A stretch of DNA of 34,521 bases from Mesorhizobium sangaii (lineage in GTDB: Bacteria; Pseudomonadota; Alphaproteobacteria; Rhizobiales; Rhizobiaceae): the NCBI RefSeq assembly GCF_014207355.1, contig NZ_JACHEF010000015.1, positions 1 through 34,521 on the forward strand, in the 5' to 3' direction. The first letter of the stretch is position 1, and each line of letters begins with the position of its first letter. Both the position numbers and the translations under genes were made by a program. The notes under the pieces are model-generated. The model searched no databases and had not been told where the DNA came from. It worked only from the letters and a program-made list of their open reading frames with translations. Positions 23,487 through 31,840 of this stretch are shown one piece after another.

Positions 23487-26400
23487 ATGACGCTTTATAA
23501 CAATTGCACCAAAAGCTCGGCGCATCCCCGCTCCCTCTCTACCTTTCGCAAGTATCTCAAAACGACGGCACTAACGGCGGCGCTGCTCGCCGCAGCGTCG
23601 GCGGGAAGTGAGGCGCAGCAGTATGTTCGTGCTGACGGCCGCACGACCTCCGACCTGGAAGGGGCGCGTGCGAGCTGGCGCCATGACGTCGAATTCAACG
23701 GCAACGTCGGGCTCGGAGGGATCAACGCAGATGCCGCCTATGCCTTGGGCTTCACCGGCAAGGGCGCGACAATCGGCTTCATCGACCAGCCGGTGTGGGC
23801 GGCGCATCCAGAGTTTGCCGGCCGGCTGACCTTTCTCCCCACCTCAGGGACACGCGTCTATACGGACCCTTATATTCCGGTGGAAGCCGGCGATCCGTTT
23901 GTCGCCGACGGCCGGCAGTTCATCGACCGTGACGATATTTCGATGCACGGGACCCATGTTGCGGGCATCGCCGGCGCCAACAGGGACGGCGCTGGCACGA
24001 TGGGCGTGGCGTTCGACGCCGACCTTTTCGCGGCGAGCAACTACGACCCCGGACCCGAGGATGGTCGAGTGAGGGGCAATGACGGCGCCGTTTATGGCGC
24101 GGCTTGGCAGGCGATGATCGATTCCGGCGTCGACATCATCACCAACAGCTGGGGCATCGGCCTCTCGCGTTCGCCGTGGTCCTACGCGCAGGCCTATTCG
24201 CAGTTCCAGGAGATCGAGGCGATCCGCGGCACCCCCGATGGCGGCGCCTATGACGGCGCCATCAAGGCGGCGCGCAGCGGTATCGTCGTCGAATTCTCGG
24301 CCGGCAACGACCACGGCCTGGAGCCGGACGCAATGGCCGGGCTTGCCAGCTTCGTGCCCGACATCGAAAAATACTGGCTGACGACGATGAGCGTCGTCGC
24401 GGACGCGGAAAGCCCGCAAGGCTATTCGAAGAGCAGTTTTTCCAGCAATTGCGGCTACGCGAAGTATTATTGCATCGCCGCGCCGGGAACCCAGATCAAC
24501 AGCAGCATTCCAGCGGGCGACATCACCGGCCTCAAGCCGGGCGACATCGTCAACGACGACCGCTTGCACCCGACCTATGACAAGTTCAACGGCACCTCCA
24601 TGGCCGGTCCATTCGCCACCGGCGCTTTCGCCGTTCTGAAGGAACGCTACCCCTACCTGGCCAATGGCGAGGTCAACGAAATCCTCAAAACGACGTCAAC
24701 TGACCTCGGCGAAGCCGGCGTCGACGCGGTTTTCGGCTGGGGGCGCATCGATCTTGAGAAGGCGCTGAAAGGCCCCGCTCAGTTCCTGGAGCGCTTCGAG
24801 GCAAAGCTGCCCGGCTTCTATCGCGGCTCGCGCGAGGAGGTCTGGAGCAACGACATCTCGCAGGACGCCCTGGATCAGCGCAGAGGCGAGGACCAGCGGA
24901 GGATCGCCGATTGGGAAGCAAAGAAGATCGCCGAGCGTTGGCAGGACGGGGTGACCGAGGAGGTCATCCAGAAAATCAGGAACGACGTCGCGGCAGAGGT
25001 GACGCCTGACGCCTTCAACAAGGCGATCGAGCTGGTGCGGGCTCGCGAGGAAGCAGACGACGCGCTATTTGAAGGCGGCTCCGAAGAGGCCCTCGACGCG
25101 GCTGATAAGGCCATGAAGGCAAATCCGATCGCCGTCGCCCTCTGGAAAGCATTCGATGCACTGACACCCAACACGAGCATTCCGCGGACGGCCCAATTCG
25201 TCGAGTTCACCGGTACTCCCGAAGGGAACCTTGATACGATACGGGGAGGAATCGCTGAGGAGCGGGTCGCCGGCGCAATCTCCGAGTTAAATGCCTATGA
25301 GGCACTCGTGACCACACTCACCGCCAAACTTACCGACCCCGGCAACTACTTAGGAGGCCTTACCAAATCCGGCGCCGGGACGGTGCGGCTAACCGGCCGC
25401 AGCACTTATAGAGGCGATACATTGATCAATGGCGGCCTCCTTGCGGTGGACGGCTCGATCACCTCGAAGGTCGTCGTCAATAGCCTCGGCACGTTGGGCG
25501 GCATCGGCGCAGTCGGCGGCATTGAAGCAGCCGGCGGTGGCGTCGTGTCGCCCGGCAACTCGATCGGCACGCTGACGTCGACCGGCGACGTGATCTTCAA
25601 CAAGGGCAGTGCGCTCCATATCGAGATTGATGGAAACAACGGCGATCAGCTCGTCGTCAACGGCGCGACAACCCTGTTGGGGGGCGTGGTGGTGGTCACC
25701 CCGGAAGCCAGCGCCGACCCGCGACGGCGGCTAAAGGCGCTGATGGACCAGACCTATATCATCGTCACCTCGACCGGCGGGGTCAGCGGCAAATTCGACG
25801 GCACGCAAGGCTTTGTTTTCTTTGACACGACGCTGTCGTACCTGCCGAATGAAGTTCGCCTCGATGTATCTCGCAATGGCCACGGCTTTGCCGACTTTGC
25901 CCTTACCAGAAACCAAAAGACGACGGCCGCCGCGCTTGAAGCGCTTGGGCTTGGCAATGCGATCCATAACACGGTCGCATTGGCAACCCCAGCGGACAGC
26001 CTTTCCGCTACGTACCAATCCCTTTCGGGAGAAATTCACGCCACGCTGAAGGGGGTGTTGGCGCAAGACGGGCAGTTCATCGGCCAGGCGGCCATCGATC
26101 GGATGCGTTCCGCCTTCGGCGGCGTGGCGGGAAGACCGCAATCGACTGTCGAACCGGTCGAATACGGAGCGGAAGCCGCACCGGCCCCCAACTCCGCCTT
26201 TGCCGCCATGCAGCCAACCAGACATGGTATCACGCTGTGGGGGGAGGCCTATGGATCGTGGGCAAATATCGGCAGCGACGGCAACGCCTCGGATTTCAAC
26301 CGTCACCTTGGCGGCATCGTCACCGGTATCGATGGCATGGTGAACGAGACGTGGCGGCTTGGCCTGCTGCTCGGTCACGGCAGCACTTCGGTCAATTCCA

Positions 26401-27047
26401 CCACCGGCCATGCCTCAGTAGACAGCTATCAAGTGGGTTTGTATGGCGGCGCGCAGTGGGACGCCGTTGGCCTGCGTGTGGGTGCCACATTCGCCCAACA
26501 TGAGATCGACACCGCGCGGCATGCCATGCTGCCCGGCGGCGTCGTCAACCGGCATGCGTCGTCATACGATGGCCAGACTGTGCAGCTTTTCGGAGAGACG
26601 GGCTATCGGGTCGATACCGCCTACGGCGCAATTGAGCCTTTTGCCGGCGCGCGCTACGTGCATCTGCAAACCAATGGTTTTCAGGAGGACGGGGGGCTGA
26701 CTGCGCTCACGGGGCTCCCCAGATCGACCGATGTCGGTGTCACGAGACTCGGCATGCGGTTTTCGCAGGAATTACTGGCTGGCGAAAACACCGCGCTTAC
26801 GGCGCGCGGCATGCTCGGCTGGAGTCATGCCTTCGGCGATGTCTCGGCGGAACAGAGCCTCGCCCTCGCCGGCGGCCAGGCGTTCATGGTCGAAGGCTTG
26901 TCGGTCGCCAGGGATGCGCTTGTCGTCGAGGCAGGCTTTGACGTCGGCATCGTTGCCAACGCGAAGGTCGGTCTGTCCTACGCCGGCCAGTTTTCGGGCG
27001 ACGTGAGCGAGAACGGCATCAAGGCAGATCTAACAGTTCGATTTTGA
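23487..27047 (+). CDS. Subtilisin-like (S8) serine protease autotransporter
   Basis: 1186 residues; AGAGGA lies 11 bases before the ATG. A long signal peptide (to about residue 43, SEA-Q) precedes an S8 protease domain (about 75-430) with catalytic Asp100 (GFIDQ), His154 (MHGTHVAGIAG), oxyanion Asn274 (SAGND) and Ser371 (GTSMAGPF). A helical, charged region (about 440-560) follows, then a passenger beta-helix repeat LTKSGAGTVRLTGRSTYRGD and NGGLLAVDGS, and a C-terminal 12-strand autotransporter barrel (about 905-1186) ending LTVRF. All catalytic residues are present. The enzyme would be displayed on or released from the cell surface. The NifA and sigma-54 signals upstream imply expression under low-oxygen, nitrogen-fixing conditions in nodules. 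The coding frame is intact amid decayed neighbours. Confidence 0.95.
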   Translation: MTLYNNCTKSSAHPRSLSTFRKYLKTTALTAALLAAASAGSEAQQYVRADGRTTSDLEGARASWRHDVEFNGNVGLGGINADAAYALGFTGKGATIGFIDQPVWAAHPEFAGRLTFLPTSGTRVYTDPYIPVEAGDPFVADGRQFIDRDDISMHGTHVAGIAGANRDGAGTMGVAFDADLFAASNYDPGPEDGRVRGNDGAVYGAAWQAMIDSGVDIITNSWGIGLSRSPWSYAQAYSQFQEIEAIRGTPDGGAYDGAIKAARSGIVVEFSAGNDHGLEPDAMAGLASFVPDIEKYWLTTMSVVADAESPQGYSKSSFSSNCGYAKYYCIAAPGTQINSSIPAGDITGLKPGDIVNDDRLHPTYDKFNGTSMAGPFATGAFAVLKERYPYLANGEVNEILKTTSTDLGEAGVDAVFGWGRIDLEKALKGPAQFLERFEAKLPGFYRGSREEVWSNDISQDALDQRRGEDQRRIADWEAKKIAERWQDGVTEEVIQKIRNDVAAEVTPDAFNKAIELVRAREEADDALFEGGSEEALDAADKAMKANPIAVALWKAFDALTPNTSIPRTAQFVEFTGTPEGNLDTIRGGIAEERVAGAISELNAYEALVTTLTAKLTDPGNYLGGLTKSGAGTVRLTGRSTYRGDTLINGGLLAVDGSITSKVVVNSLGTLGGIGAVGGIEAAGGGVVSPGNSIGTLTSTGDVIFNKGSALHIEIDGNNGDQLVVNGATTLLGGVVVVTPEASADPRRRLKALMDQTYIIVTSTGGVSGKFDGTQGFVFFDTTLSYLPNEVRLDVSRNGHGFADFALTRNQKTTAAALEALGLGNAIHNTVALATPADSLSATYQSLSGEIHATLKGVLAQDGQFIGQAAIDRMRSAFGGVAGRPQSTVEPVEYGAEAAPAPNSAFAAMQPTRHGITLWGEAYGSWANIGSDGNASDFNRHLGGIVTGIDGMVNETWRLGLLLGHGSTSVNSTTGHASVDSYQVGLYGGAQWDAVGLRVGATFAQHEIDTARHAMLPGGVVNRHASSYDGQTVQLFGETGYRVDTAYGAIEPFAGARYVHLQTNGFQEDGGLTALTGLPRSTDVGVTRLGMRFSQELLAGENTALTARGMLGWSHAFGDVSAEQSLALAGGQAFMVEGLSVARDALVVEAGFDVGIVANAKVGLSYAGQFSGDVSENGIKADLTVRF

Positions 27048-27053
27048 TGGCAG

Positions 27054-27098
27054 ACCGGTGCGTCAGCATAAGGGGACTGCCGCTGACGCGCTTCCGGT
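27054..27098 (+). terminator. Hairpin downstream of the autotransporter gene
   Basis: GCGTCAGC (27060-27067) pairs perfectly with GCTGACGC (27082-27089); outer arms ACCGG (27054-27058) and CCGGT (27094-27098) extend the stem across a small bulge. It starts 7 bases after the stop codon. There is no T tract, so it may be a transcript stabiliser or Rho-assisted end rather than an intrinsic terminator. Confidence 0.5.
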
Positions 27099-27114
27099 CA
27101 AGTGCGCTTTCCAG

Positions 27115-28821
27115 TCAGCATGCTGGCGCCCGGGCGCCCAAGCGGCGGCACTTGAGAGAACCGCCGCTCGGGCTTGATTCTGATTCTGAGGCGAACAGCG
27201 GCTGCACTCTGGCCCACTGATCGGCGGTGCGGAAACCGCCGCGTGCCGTATAGCTTTCGGCTGGGAATTTCATCCAGCGCGGCAGCCAGGCCTCGACTTG
27301 TCTGCGGCCGTTTTCGCCCGTGAGGAAGTCGCGGATGATCTTCTTTTGCGTCTTGACCTTCTCGGCGACATTGCCGTCCGCGACATGCTTGCCGCCGACA
27401 CGGCGAGCATCGAATTGGCGACTTCCTTGTCGCGCAGCAAGTCGAAGAAGGCGTCGTCTGGTTGCCAGTAAGCGCCCATGTCGACGTTCAGATGGTTGCC
27501 GAGCGCCTCGATGACGGCGCTGCCCGCTTCCAGCGTCTCGGCCACCACGACGGTGAGAACGCGCAAGACATCGTCGTCGCAGAGCGACAAAAGCCGGGCG
27601 AAGACGCTGGCGACAGCAAAGGCATCGCCAGTGCCGCCGGCTATCGCGCCGTCCTGGTCCGGGGAGCCGAGCAGGGCCAAGACCTCGCGCCGTCTTTCGA
27701 CGAAGGCGGCTTCGGCCTTGCAGCCGGCAAGGCTGGCGGCCACCGTCTCGTTGGCGGCGCGCTGCGGCTCGCGGCGCACCTGCCACAGGCCGGAACCGGC
27801 GATGGCGTGCGCCACCATCAGGCGCAGCGCCACGGCGGGATGGTCGAGCATGGCGGCGCGCACGGCGGTGCAGGTCGACATAGTTCTGCATCGGGCCGGT
27901 GAGTTCGGGAAGTGAGGGCTTGGCGGGCGTTTCAGCTTCGTTGCCGCCCTCGCCTTGATCGCGGGCGCGGCGGGCTTCCTTGCGCGACATGAAGCCCTCG
28001 TGAAACTCGACCTCGCCGCGATGCGAGACGGTGACGACGACCTTGCCGCCCTTCTTCTTCGGCGTCTTTTCGTGGTCCCATGAGTGGAAATGCTCTCCCG
28101 GTTCCAGCCCGACCACCTCGCACCAGCCGGCTTCCAGATAGGCGTCGCGTCTGGCGGCAATCGCTTCGTTCTGCTTTTGCCAGACAGATCGGCATCGGCG
28201 AAATAGCTGTCCTGGCCGAACAGGTCGGAGACGATCAGGCCGGGATAATCCTCAATCGCAAACAGCGCCACTTTGGTCGAAATCGACTGGCCACCGAACA
28301 GCCATTGCTTCAGCTGGTAGCCGCGCGGCGCGTATTGTTCGGGATCGGCAGATAGTGCCAGCCAGTCCTTCTGCTGCGCCTTGGAGGCCATAGTGAGATA
28401 GCGCGCCGTCTCGGCGTCGATCTCTTCGCGTCGATAGGCTTCGCGGATCTTGGGCAAGAGGTCGCCAAGCGCCAGAATGCGTTTGACCAAAAGCTCGGTG
28501 AGGCCGAAGGTCGCGGCGATGTCGGGAACGGTGCGGCCCTGACTGATTAGCCGTGAAAACGTCTCCCTTTGCGAGACCTCGTCGGGACCGAGGCGGGCGA
28601 TGTTTTCGATCAGCGACCCCTCCAGCGCATCGGCGTCATCGCCGTCTTCCATGATGGCGCAAGCAAGGCATCGCCTTCGCCGCGTTCGTCGGCGATCGAT
28701 TTGGCCGCGAAATAGCGTCGCCGTCCAGCGACGATCTCGAAGCTTTCCAGCGACCCGTTGGGCCGCACAAGAAGCGGCACAAGGACGCCGCGCGCGGACG
28801 GATGGCAAGATGTCGGACACG
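27115..28821 (-). pseudogene. ParB-like partition protein remnant, multiple frameshifts, N-terminus replaced
   Basis: Read across frames, the minus strand encodes the ParB/RepB-type protein of rhizobial ICEs: VLVPLLVRPNGSLESFEIVA (ParB core), CAIMEDGDDADALE, SLIENIARLGPDEVSQRETF and FGLTELLVKRILALGDLLPK (HTH region), then a long C-terminal part with EPGEHFHSWDHEKTPKKKGG, KKIIRDFLTGENGRRQVEAW and GGFRTADQWARVQPLF. Frame changes are needed near 28783, 28662, 28190, 27870 and 27405; two checked in detail are single-base losses. The normal ParB N-terminus is missing: the frame runs in from ArdC sequence at about 28822. No functional product is expected. Confidence 0.8.
27211..27240 (+). repeat. 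Right imperfect direct repeat bordering the autotransporter cassette
   Basis: Same sequence as 23202-23228 with one substitution and three extra bases. On the minus strand it encodes GGFRTADQW of the ParB-like remnant, so this is probably the native location and the left copy the duplicate. Confidence 0.55.
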
Positions 28822-29383
28822 GCCGCCGATCCTGAAATCCGCGCCGCTGGCTCTAATGAGCGTCTCAGCCTGCGGGACATCTCGCGCTGAGGCAGCGGCT
28901 CGCCGGCGGCACAGAGATGTTCGGGCAGGTTGTCGCATTGCGCGACATTGAAGACGGTGAAGCGCTTCAAAAAAGGCACGGCCCGCGGCTCGTCGCCATC
29001 GGCCCGTGCGCGGTCCTTCTCGTCTTTGGGAACAAAGCGGTCGGCATGCACGATGGTCGTGCCGTGTTCGCCCTTCCTGACATTGCCGCCAAGGGCAAGC
29101 GCCTGCCGGAAGGTCAGCCAGTTCTGGCTGGGGTATGAGCGCTCGATCACCGCGCCCCACAGGATCAGGATATGATGCCGGAATAGAAGCGACCGGGGGC
29201 CGCATTCCTCGGCAGGCCGAGGCCGGCCTTTGCGTTCCCCCATGGCTTGACCCACGGCACGGTGCCGCGCTCCAGCTCCACGATGACCCGGTCGGTTATT
29301 TCCTGATAGAGGCTGGCGCCTTGCCGCCCGCCCTTGCCTGCGCCAGCCTCTCCGCCGGCGGAACGCTTGCTGTTTGCACGCAT
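28822..29383 (-). pseudogene. ardC: ArdC-like antirestriction protein, N-terminal fragment fused to ParB
   Basis: The ATG at 29383 is preceded by GGAGG at nine bases. The first 70 codons read SLYQEITDRVIVELERGTVP and WVKPWGNAKAGLGLPRN, typical of ArdC N-terminal ssDNA-binding domains. After a frameshift near 29175 the sequence continues SYPSQNWLTFRQALALGGNV, RKGEHGTTIVHADRF and FKRFTVFN-like FLKRFTVFNVAQCDNLPEHL. A second shift near 28878 leads to ETLIRASGADFRIGG, where ArdC ends and ParB sequence starts. The C-terminal metalloprotease-like domain is gone. The product, if any, is a 72-residue stub. Confidence 0.8.
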
Positions 29384-29579
29384 CGTTTCATCCTCCGCTC
29401 ACCAATCGCGCGCCAACTAACAAACCGCGCCGGCCGTCAGGCCGGCGACCGTCAGCAGCCGACAGGCTGCCCGCGGCAGGGGGCGAAGCCGAATGGCCGA
29501 GACCGCCTGAGCTTGCCGAAGAAAAAGCGGGCTCGGTTCACGAGCACCCGGCGCGCGCCGTCAGGCGCACGGTCGCCCG
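29384..29579. other. Upstream region of the ArdC fragment, no gene seen
   Basis: GC-rich non-coding DNA divergent between the ArdC fragment and the unknown fragment at 29580. Open frames here are shadows. It probably once carried the promoters of both flanking genes; no sigma-70 boxes stand out. Confidence 0.4.
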
Positions 29580-29732
29580 CTCGGAATTACAACGAAGAGG
29601 AGATGGCCGATCTCATTCTCGGCATCGACCCGGCCCTTGAACCTGTACGCGGCCGCAAGGCGGCTTCGCAGCCATATCGACCGGGCGAACTGGATGGTGA
29701 CGACCGGCTACAAGGAACTGTTCGCCGGCTGA
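29580..29732 (+). pseudogene. Fragment of an unrecognised mobile-element gene, frameshifted
   Basis: The plus strand reads NYNEEEMADLILGIDPALEP, then after a one-base shift near 29665 RLRSHIDRANWMVTTGYKEL and FAG before a stop at 29730-29732. The protein-like character on both sides of the shift suggests the 3' end of a real gene divergent from ardC. Family not recognised. Confidence 0.4.
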
Positions 29733-29825
29733 CGCACAGCGCGGACTGTCAACGTCAAACAAGAAAATCTCTGTATCCGCCATGCATGAGCGCGCGGCCG
29801 CGAGCGACGGCGCGGCTGGTGGCGG

Positions 29826-30218
29826 TCACAACTCCTTGGCATGCTCTTTTACTGCCACGTCAAGTGCTTGGCTCAGGGGCACCGCCTTGGAGAACAGGAA
29901 GCCCTGAGCGATCCTGCAGCCAAGCTCGTGCAGGGTTTGCCGATCCGCCGGCACGAATTCATCGCCGCCGATGCGGGCGAGCGTTGCGCCTTCCGGTGCT
30001 TCCTCCTCTATGCGGCGGGCGATCCTGACAAGCAGTTCATCACCGGTCCTGTGACCGTAAGTATCGTTGACGGATTTGAACCCGTCCAGGTCGATCAGCA
30101 TTGCAACGCATTGAGGTCTTGCCCGCGCCGCGCCTTCATCCGCATCATTCTTAGTACCGGCGACGACACATGGACGCTGGATTGCTAACGCAGGAGTCCA
30201 GACTGTCTGCGATTTCAT
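29826..30218 (-). pseudogene. GGDEF-EAL protein remnant with internal deletion
   Basis: 130 codons in one open frame. Residues about 36-90 are the middle of a diguanylate cyclase domain (AMLIDLDGFKSVNDTYGH, then LARIGGDEF). Directly after GGDEF the sequence jumps to LGCRIAQGFLFSKAVPLSQA, the C-terminal end of an EAL phosphodiesterase domain, so the rest of GGDEF and nearly all of EAL are deleted in frame. The GGDEF N-terminus (D-x-LT-x-L-x-NR) is also absent. The ATG overlaps the ubiM stop, so it might be translated, but no c-di-GMP activity is expected. Confidence 0.78.
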
Positions 30219-31396
30219 CGCCTAAGCATGGCCGAAATGCCATGGCGGACAAAGGGAAGATATTGGGCAAAGCGAAGCCCCGCATGTCTTGCAAGCCGTG
30301 CCGCCAAGTGCTCGCCTGAGTAGAGTCCGACAAGTAAATTCGTAGCATTATAGAGCGGTGCAGCCGACCGGCGCAGGCAGCTTTCGTATCCGTGGAGCAT
30401 GTCGGGATCGGCAATGTCGCGCCGGTCGCGACATGCTGTCAGGATTCTATGGGCGAGTTGCTTCTGGCCACTGAGGCTGATGTTAAAGCCATGCGCAGTC
30501 ACCGGGTGCATACCAATGGCAGCGTCGCCGATGAGTGCGGCGCTCGGTGCCCAGAACTTGTGCGCCCACGTCGTGACCAGCGGATAGCTATGGCGGTTGC
30601 TTGCCAAGGTCAACTCTCCGAGGCGCCCTCGACACCGGTTCGTCAATTCCCTCAGGAACAAATCGTCGTCCAAAGCAAGCAATCTATCGGCCTCGTTTAA
30701 GTGCAAAGTGAGAAGCAGCGACGACACGCCTTCCATGAGCGGCAACATCGCTATCGTCTGATGGTGATCGAACCATTCGACTGCGATCTGGTGATGGGCC
30801 CGCTCGTGCCTCACCCGACAAATCAGCATCGCCTTGCCGAGCCGATTGATATCGGCGCCGATGCCGAGCAGGTCGCGCGTTGCCGACAAACGCGAATCCG
30901 CCGCAACGAGAAGCCGAGCGGTCAACCGCCTGCCATCAGAGAGCGTTATGACTGCTCTTTTATGGCTGGTTGCTGCATCGACGACCGAGTGGCCGCATAT
31001 CAGCTGAGCATGATCCTGCAAGCGGATGATCTTGAACAAGACATCGCGGATGCCACAATTTGGGACCAGAAATCCGAGTGGTTCCCCAGATCCTCTGGGA
31101 GAATCGAAGCACAGAGCGAAAGGGCTCGATCCGTTGAGCACACGCGCGCCTTGCAGTGGTGATTTGTGCGAAGCGGGGATGGCATCCCAGGCGCCGAGCT
31201 CGCGAAGGATTCTGATCGAGGCGTGGGTCAGCGCGATCTCGCGACCGTCGAAAGCCGGATCCGCCAACCTTTCAAGGGGCTGCTGTTCAACAACTGCCAC
31301 CTTCAGTTCGCTCTGCCCCAGCGACGCGGCGAAGGAAAGTCCGACCGGCCCGCCTCCGACGATAACGATGTCGAAACTGTCGTCGGAGCCGGCCAT
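30215..31396 (-). CDS. ubiM: FAD-dependent ubiquinone-biosynthesis hydroxylase, UbiM-like
   Basis: 393 residues from the ATG that overlaps the truncated-hemoglobin stop (TGATG); an upstream in-frame extension exists but is less likely. It belongs to the UbiH/UbiF/UbiM flavoprotein monooxygenase family: the Rossmann dinucleotide motif IVIVGGGPVGLSFA is near the N-terminus, with the second FAD motif ALIGDAAIGMHPVTAHGFN near residue 295. Members hydroxylate the ubiquinone ring using O2 and NAD(P)H; UbiM can act at one or several positions. Assignment to UbiM rather than another subgroup is by overall resemblance. The frame is intact and all flavin motifs are present. Confidence 0.8.
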   Translation of the reverse strand: MAGSDDSFDIVIVGGGPVGLSFAASLGQSELKVAVVEQQPLERLADPAFDGREIALTHASIRILRELGAWDAIPASHKSPLQGARVLNGSSPFALCFDSPRGSGEPLGFLVPNCGIRDVLFKIIRLQDHAQLICGHSVVDAATSHKRAVITLSDGRRLTARLLVAADSRLSATRDLLGIGADINRLGKAMLICRVRHERAHHQIAVEWFDHHQTIAMLPLMEGVSSLLLTLHLNEADRLLALDDDLFLRELTNRCRGRLGELTLASNRHSYPLVTTWAHKFWAPSAALIGDAAIGMHPVTAHGFNISLSGQKQLAHRILTACRDRRDIADPDMLHGYESCLRRSAAPLYNATNLLVGLYSGEHLAARLARHAGLRFAQYLPFVRHGISAMLRR

Positions 31397-31784
31397 CAGC
31401 GTGCCGCCATCGCGTCGGTTATCTGCGTGAGATGCTGGTGGAGTCGAGCTGCAAACCATGGACCGATTGCGCTGGGTTCCAGTGCCCGCCGCATCGCTTC
31501 AAACCACTGCGCATGAACGTCCGCATAAATGGGCAAAGACGGATGCAGTCTTATCAGGCACGGACGCAGCTGGTCGCACCAGTCTTTGGGTCCGCCCAGC
31601 CAGGCGGATGGCCAGCCGGCAAGCGAGATTCTCACGCCATCGGTTCCTGACCGGTGAAGCGCCCTGCCCCGCTGAATGCAGAGCCGCTTTCAATCAGGTC
31701 GTGGAACTCGTAAACTAGGGCACGGATCGCTGGACCGTCCCCGAGATGAGTGAAAATGCTATCCGAGACTTTTCTTGACTGCAT
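31396..31784 (-). pseudogene. Group II truncated hemoglobin split by a frameshift
   Basis: The N-terminal piece (ATG 31784, stop 31632) reads IFTHLGDGPAIRALVYEFHD, a truncated-hemoglobin helix A/B pattern. The C-terminal piece (31396-31635) reads LAGWPSAWLGGP, RLHPSLPIYADVHAQWFEAM, matching the GWLGGP, proximal-His (RLHPSLPI) and Trp-G8 (AQWFEAM) signatures of group II globins. The frames join if about one base is changed between 31655 and 31680, giving about 129 residues, the normal size. The N-part stop overlaps a GTG start of the C-part (GTGA). It is coupled to ubiM, so a linked role in O2 or redox handling is possible. A programmed shift is less likely than a mutation or base-calling error. 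Confidence 0.72.
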
Positions 31785-31840
31785 CTTGTCGACATTCTTG
31801 AGTTGAGAAGAGGGCTCTCCATGCGGCGACAGCGCCGAAT

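Noticed and set aside
23844..24569. 241-codon minus-strand open frame
   Set aside because: Antisense to the protease domain of the autotransporter; a shadow of codon bias.
27115..28116. 333-codon minus-strand frame as an intact gene
   Set aside because: Only its start and end are protein-like; the middle is a shadow of the ParB-like remnant in another frame, so it is a frameshift product.
29135..30028. 297-codon plus-strand open frame
   Set aside because: Runs antisense through ArdC and the GGDEF remnant and across the non-coding gap; low-complexity Arg/Pro-rich product without domains.
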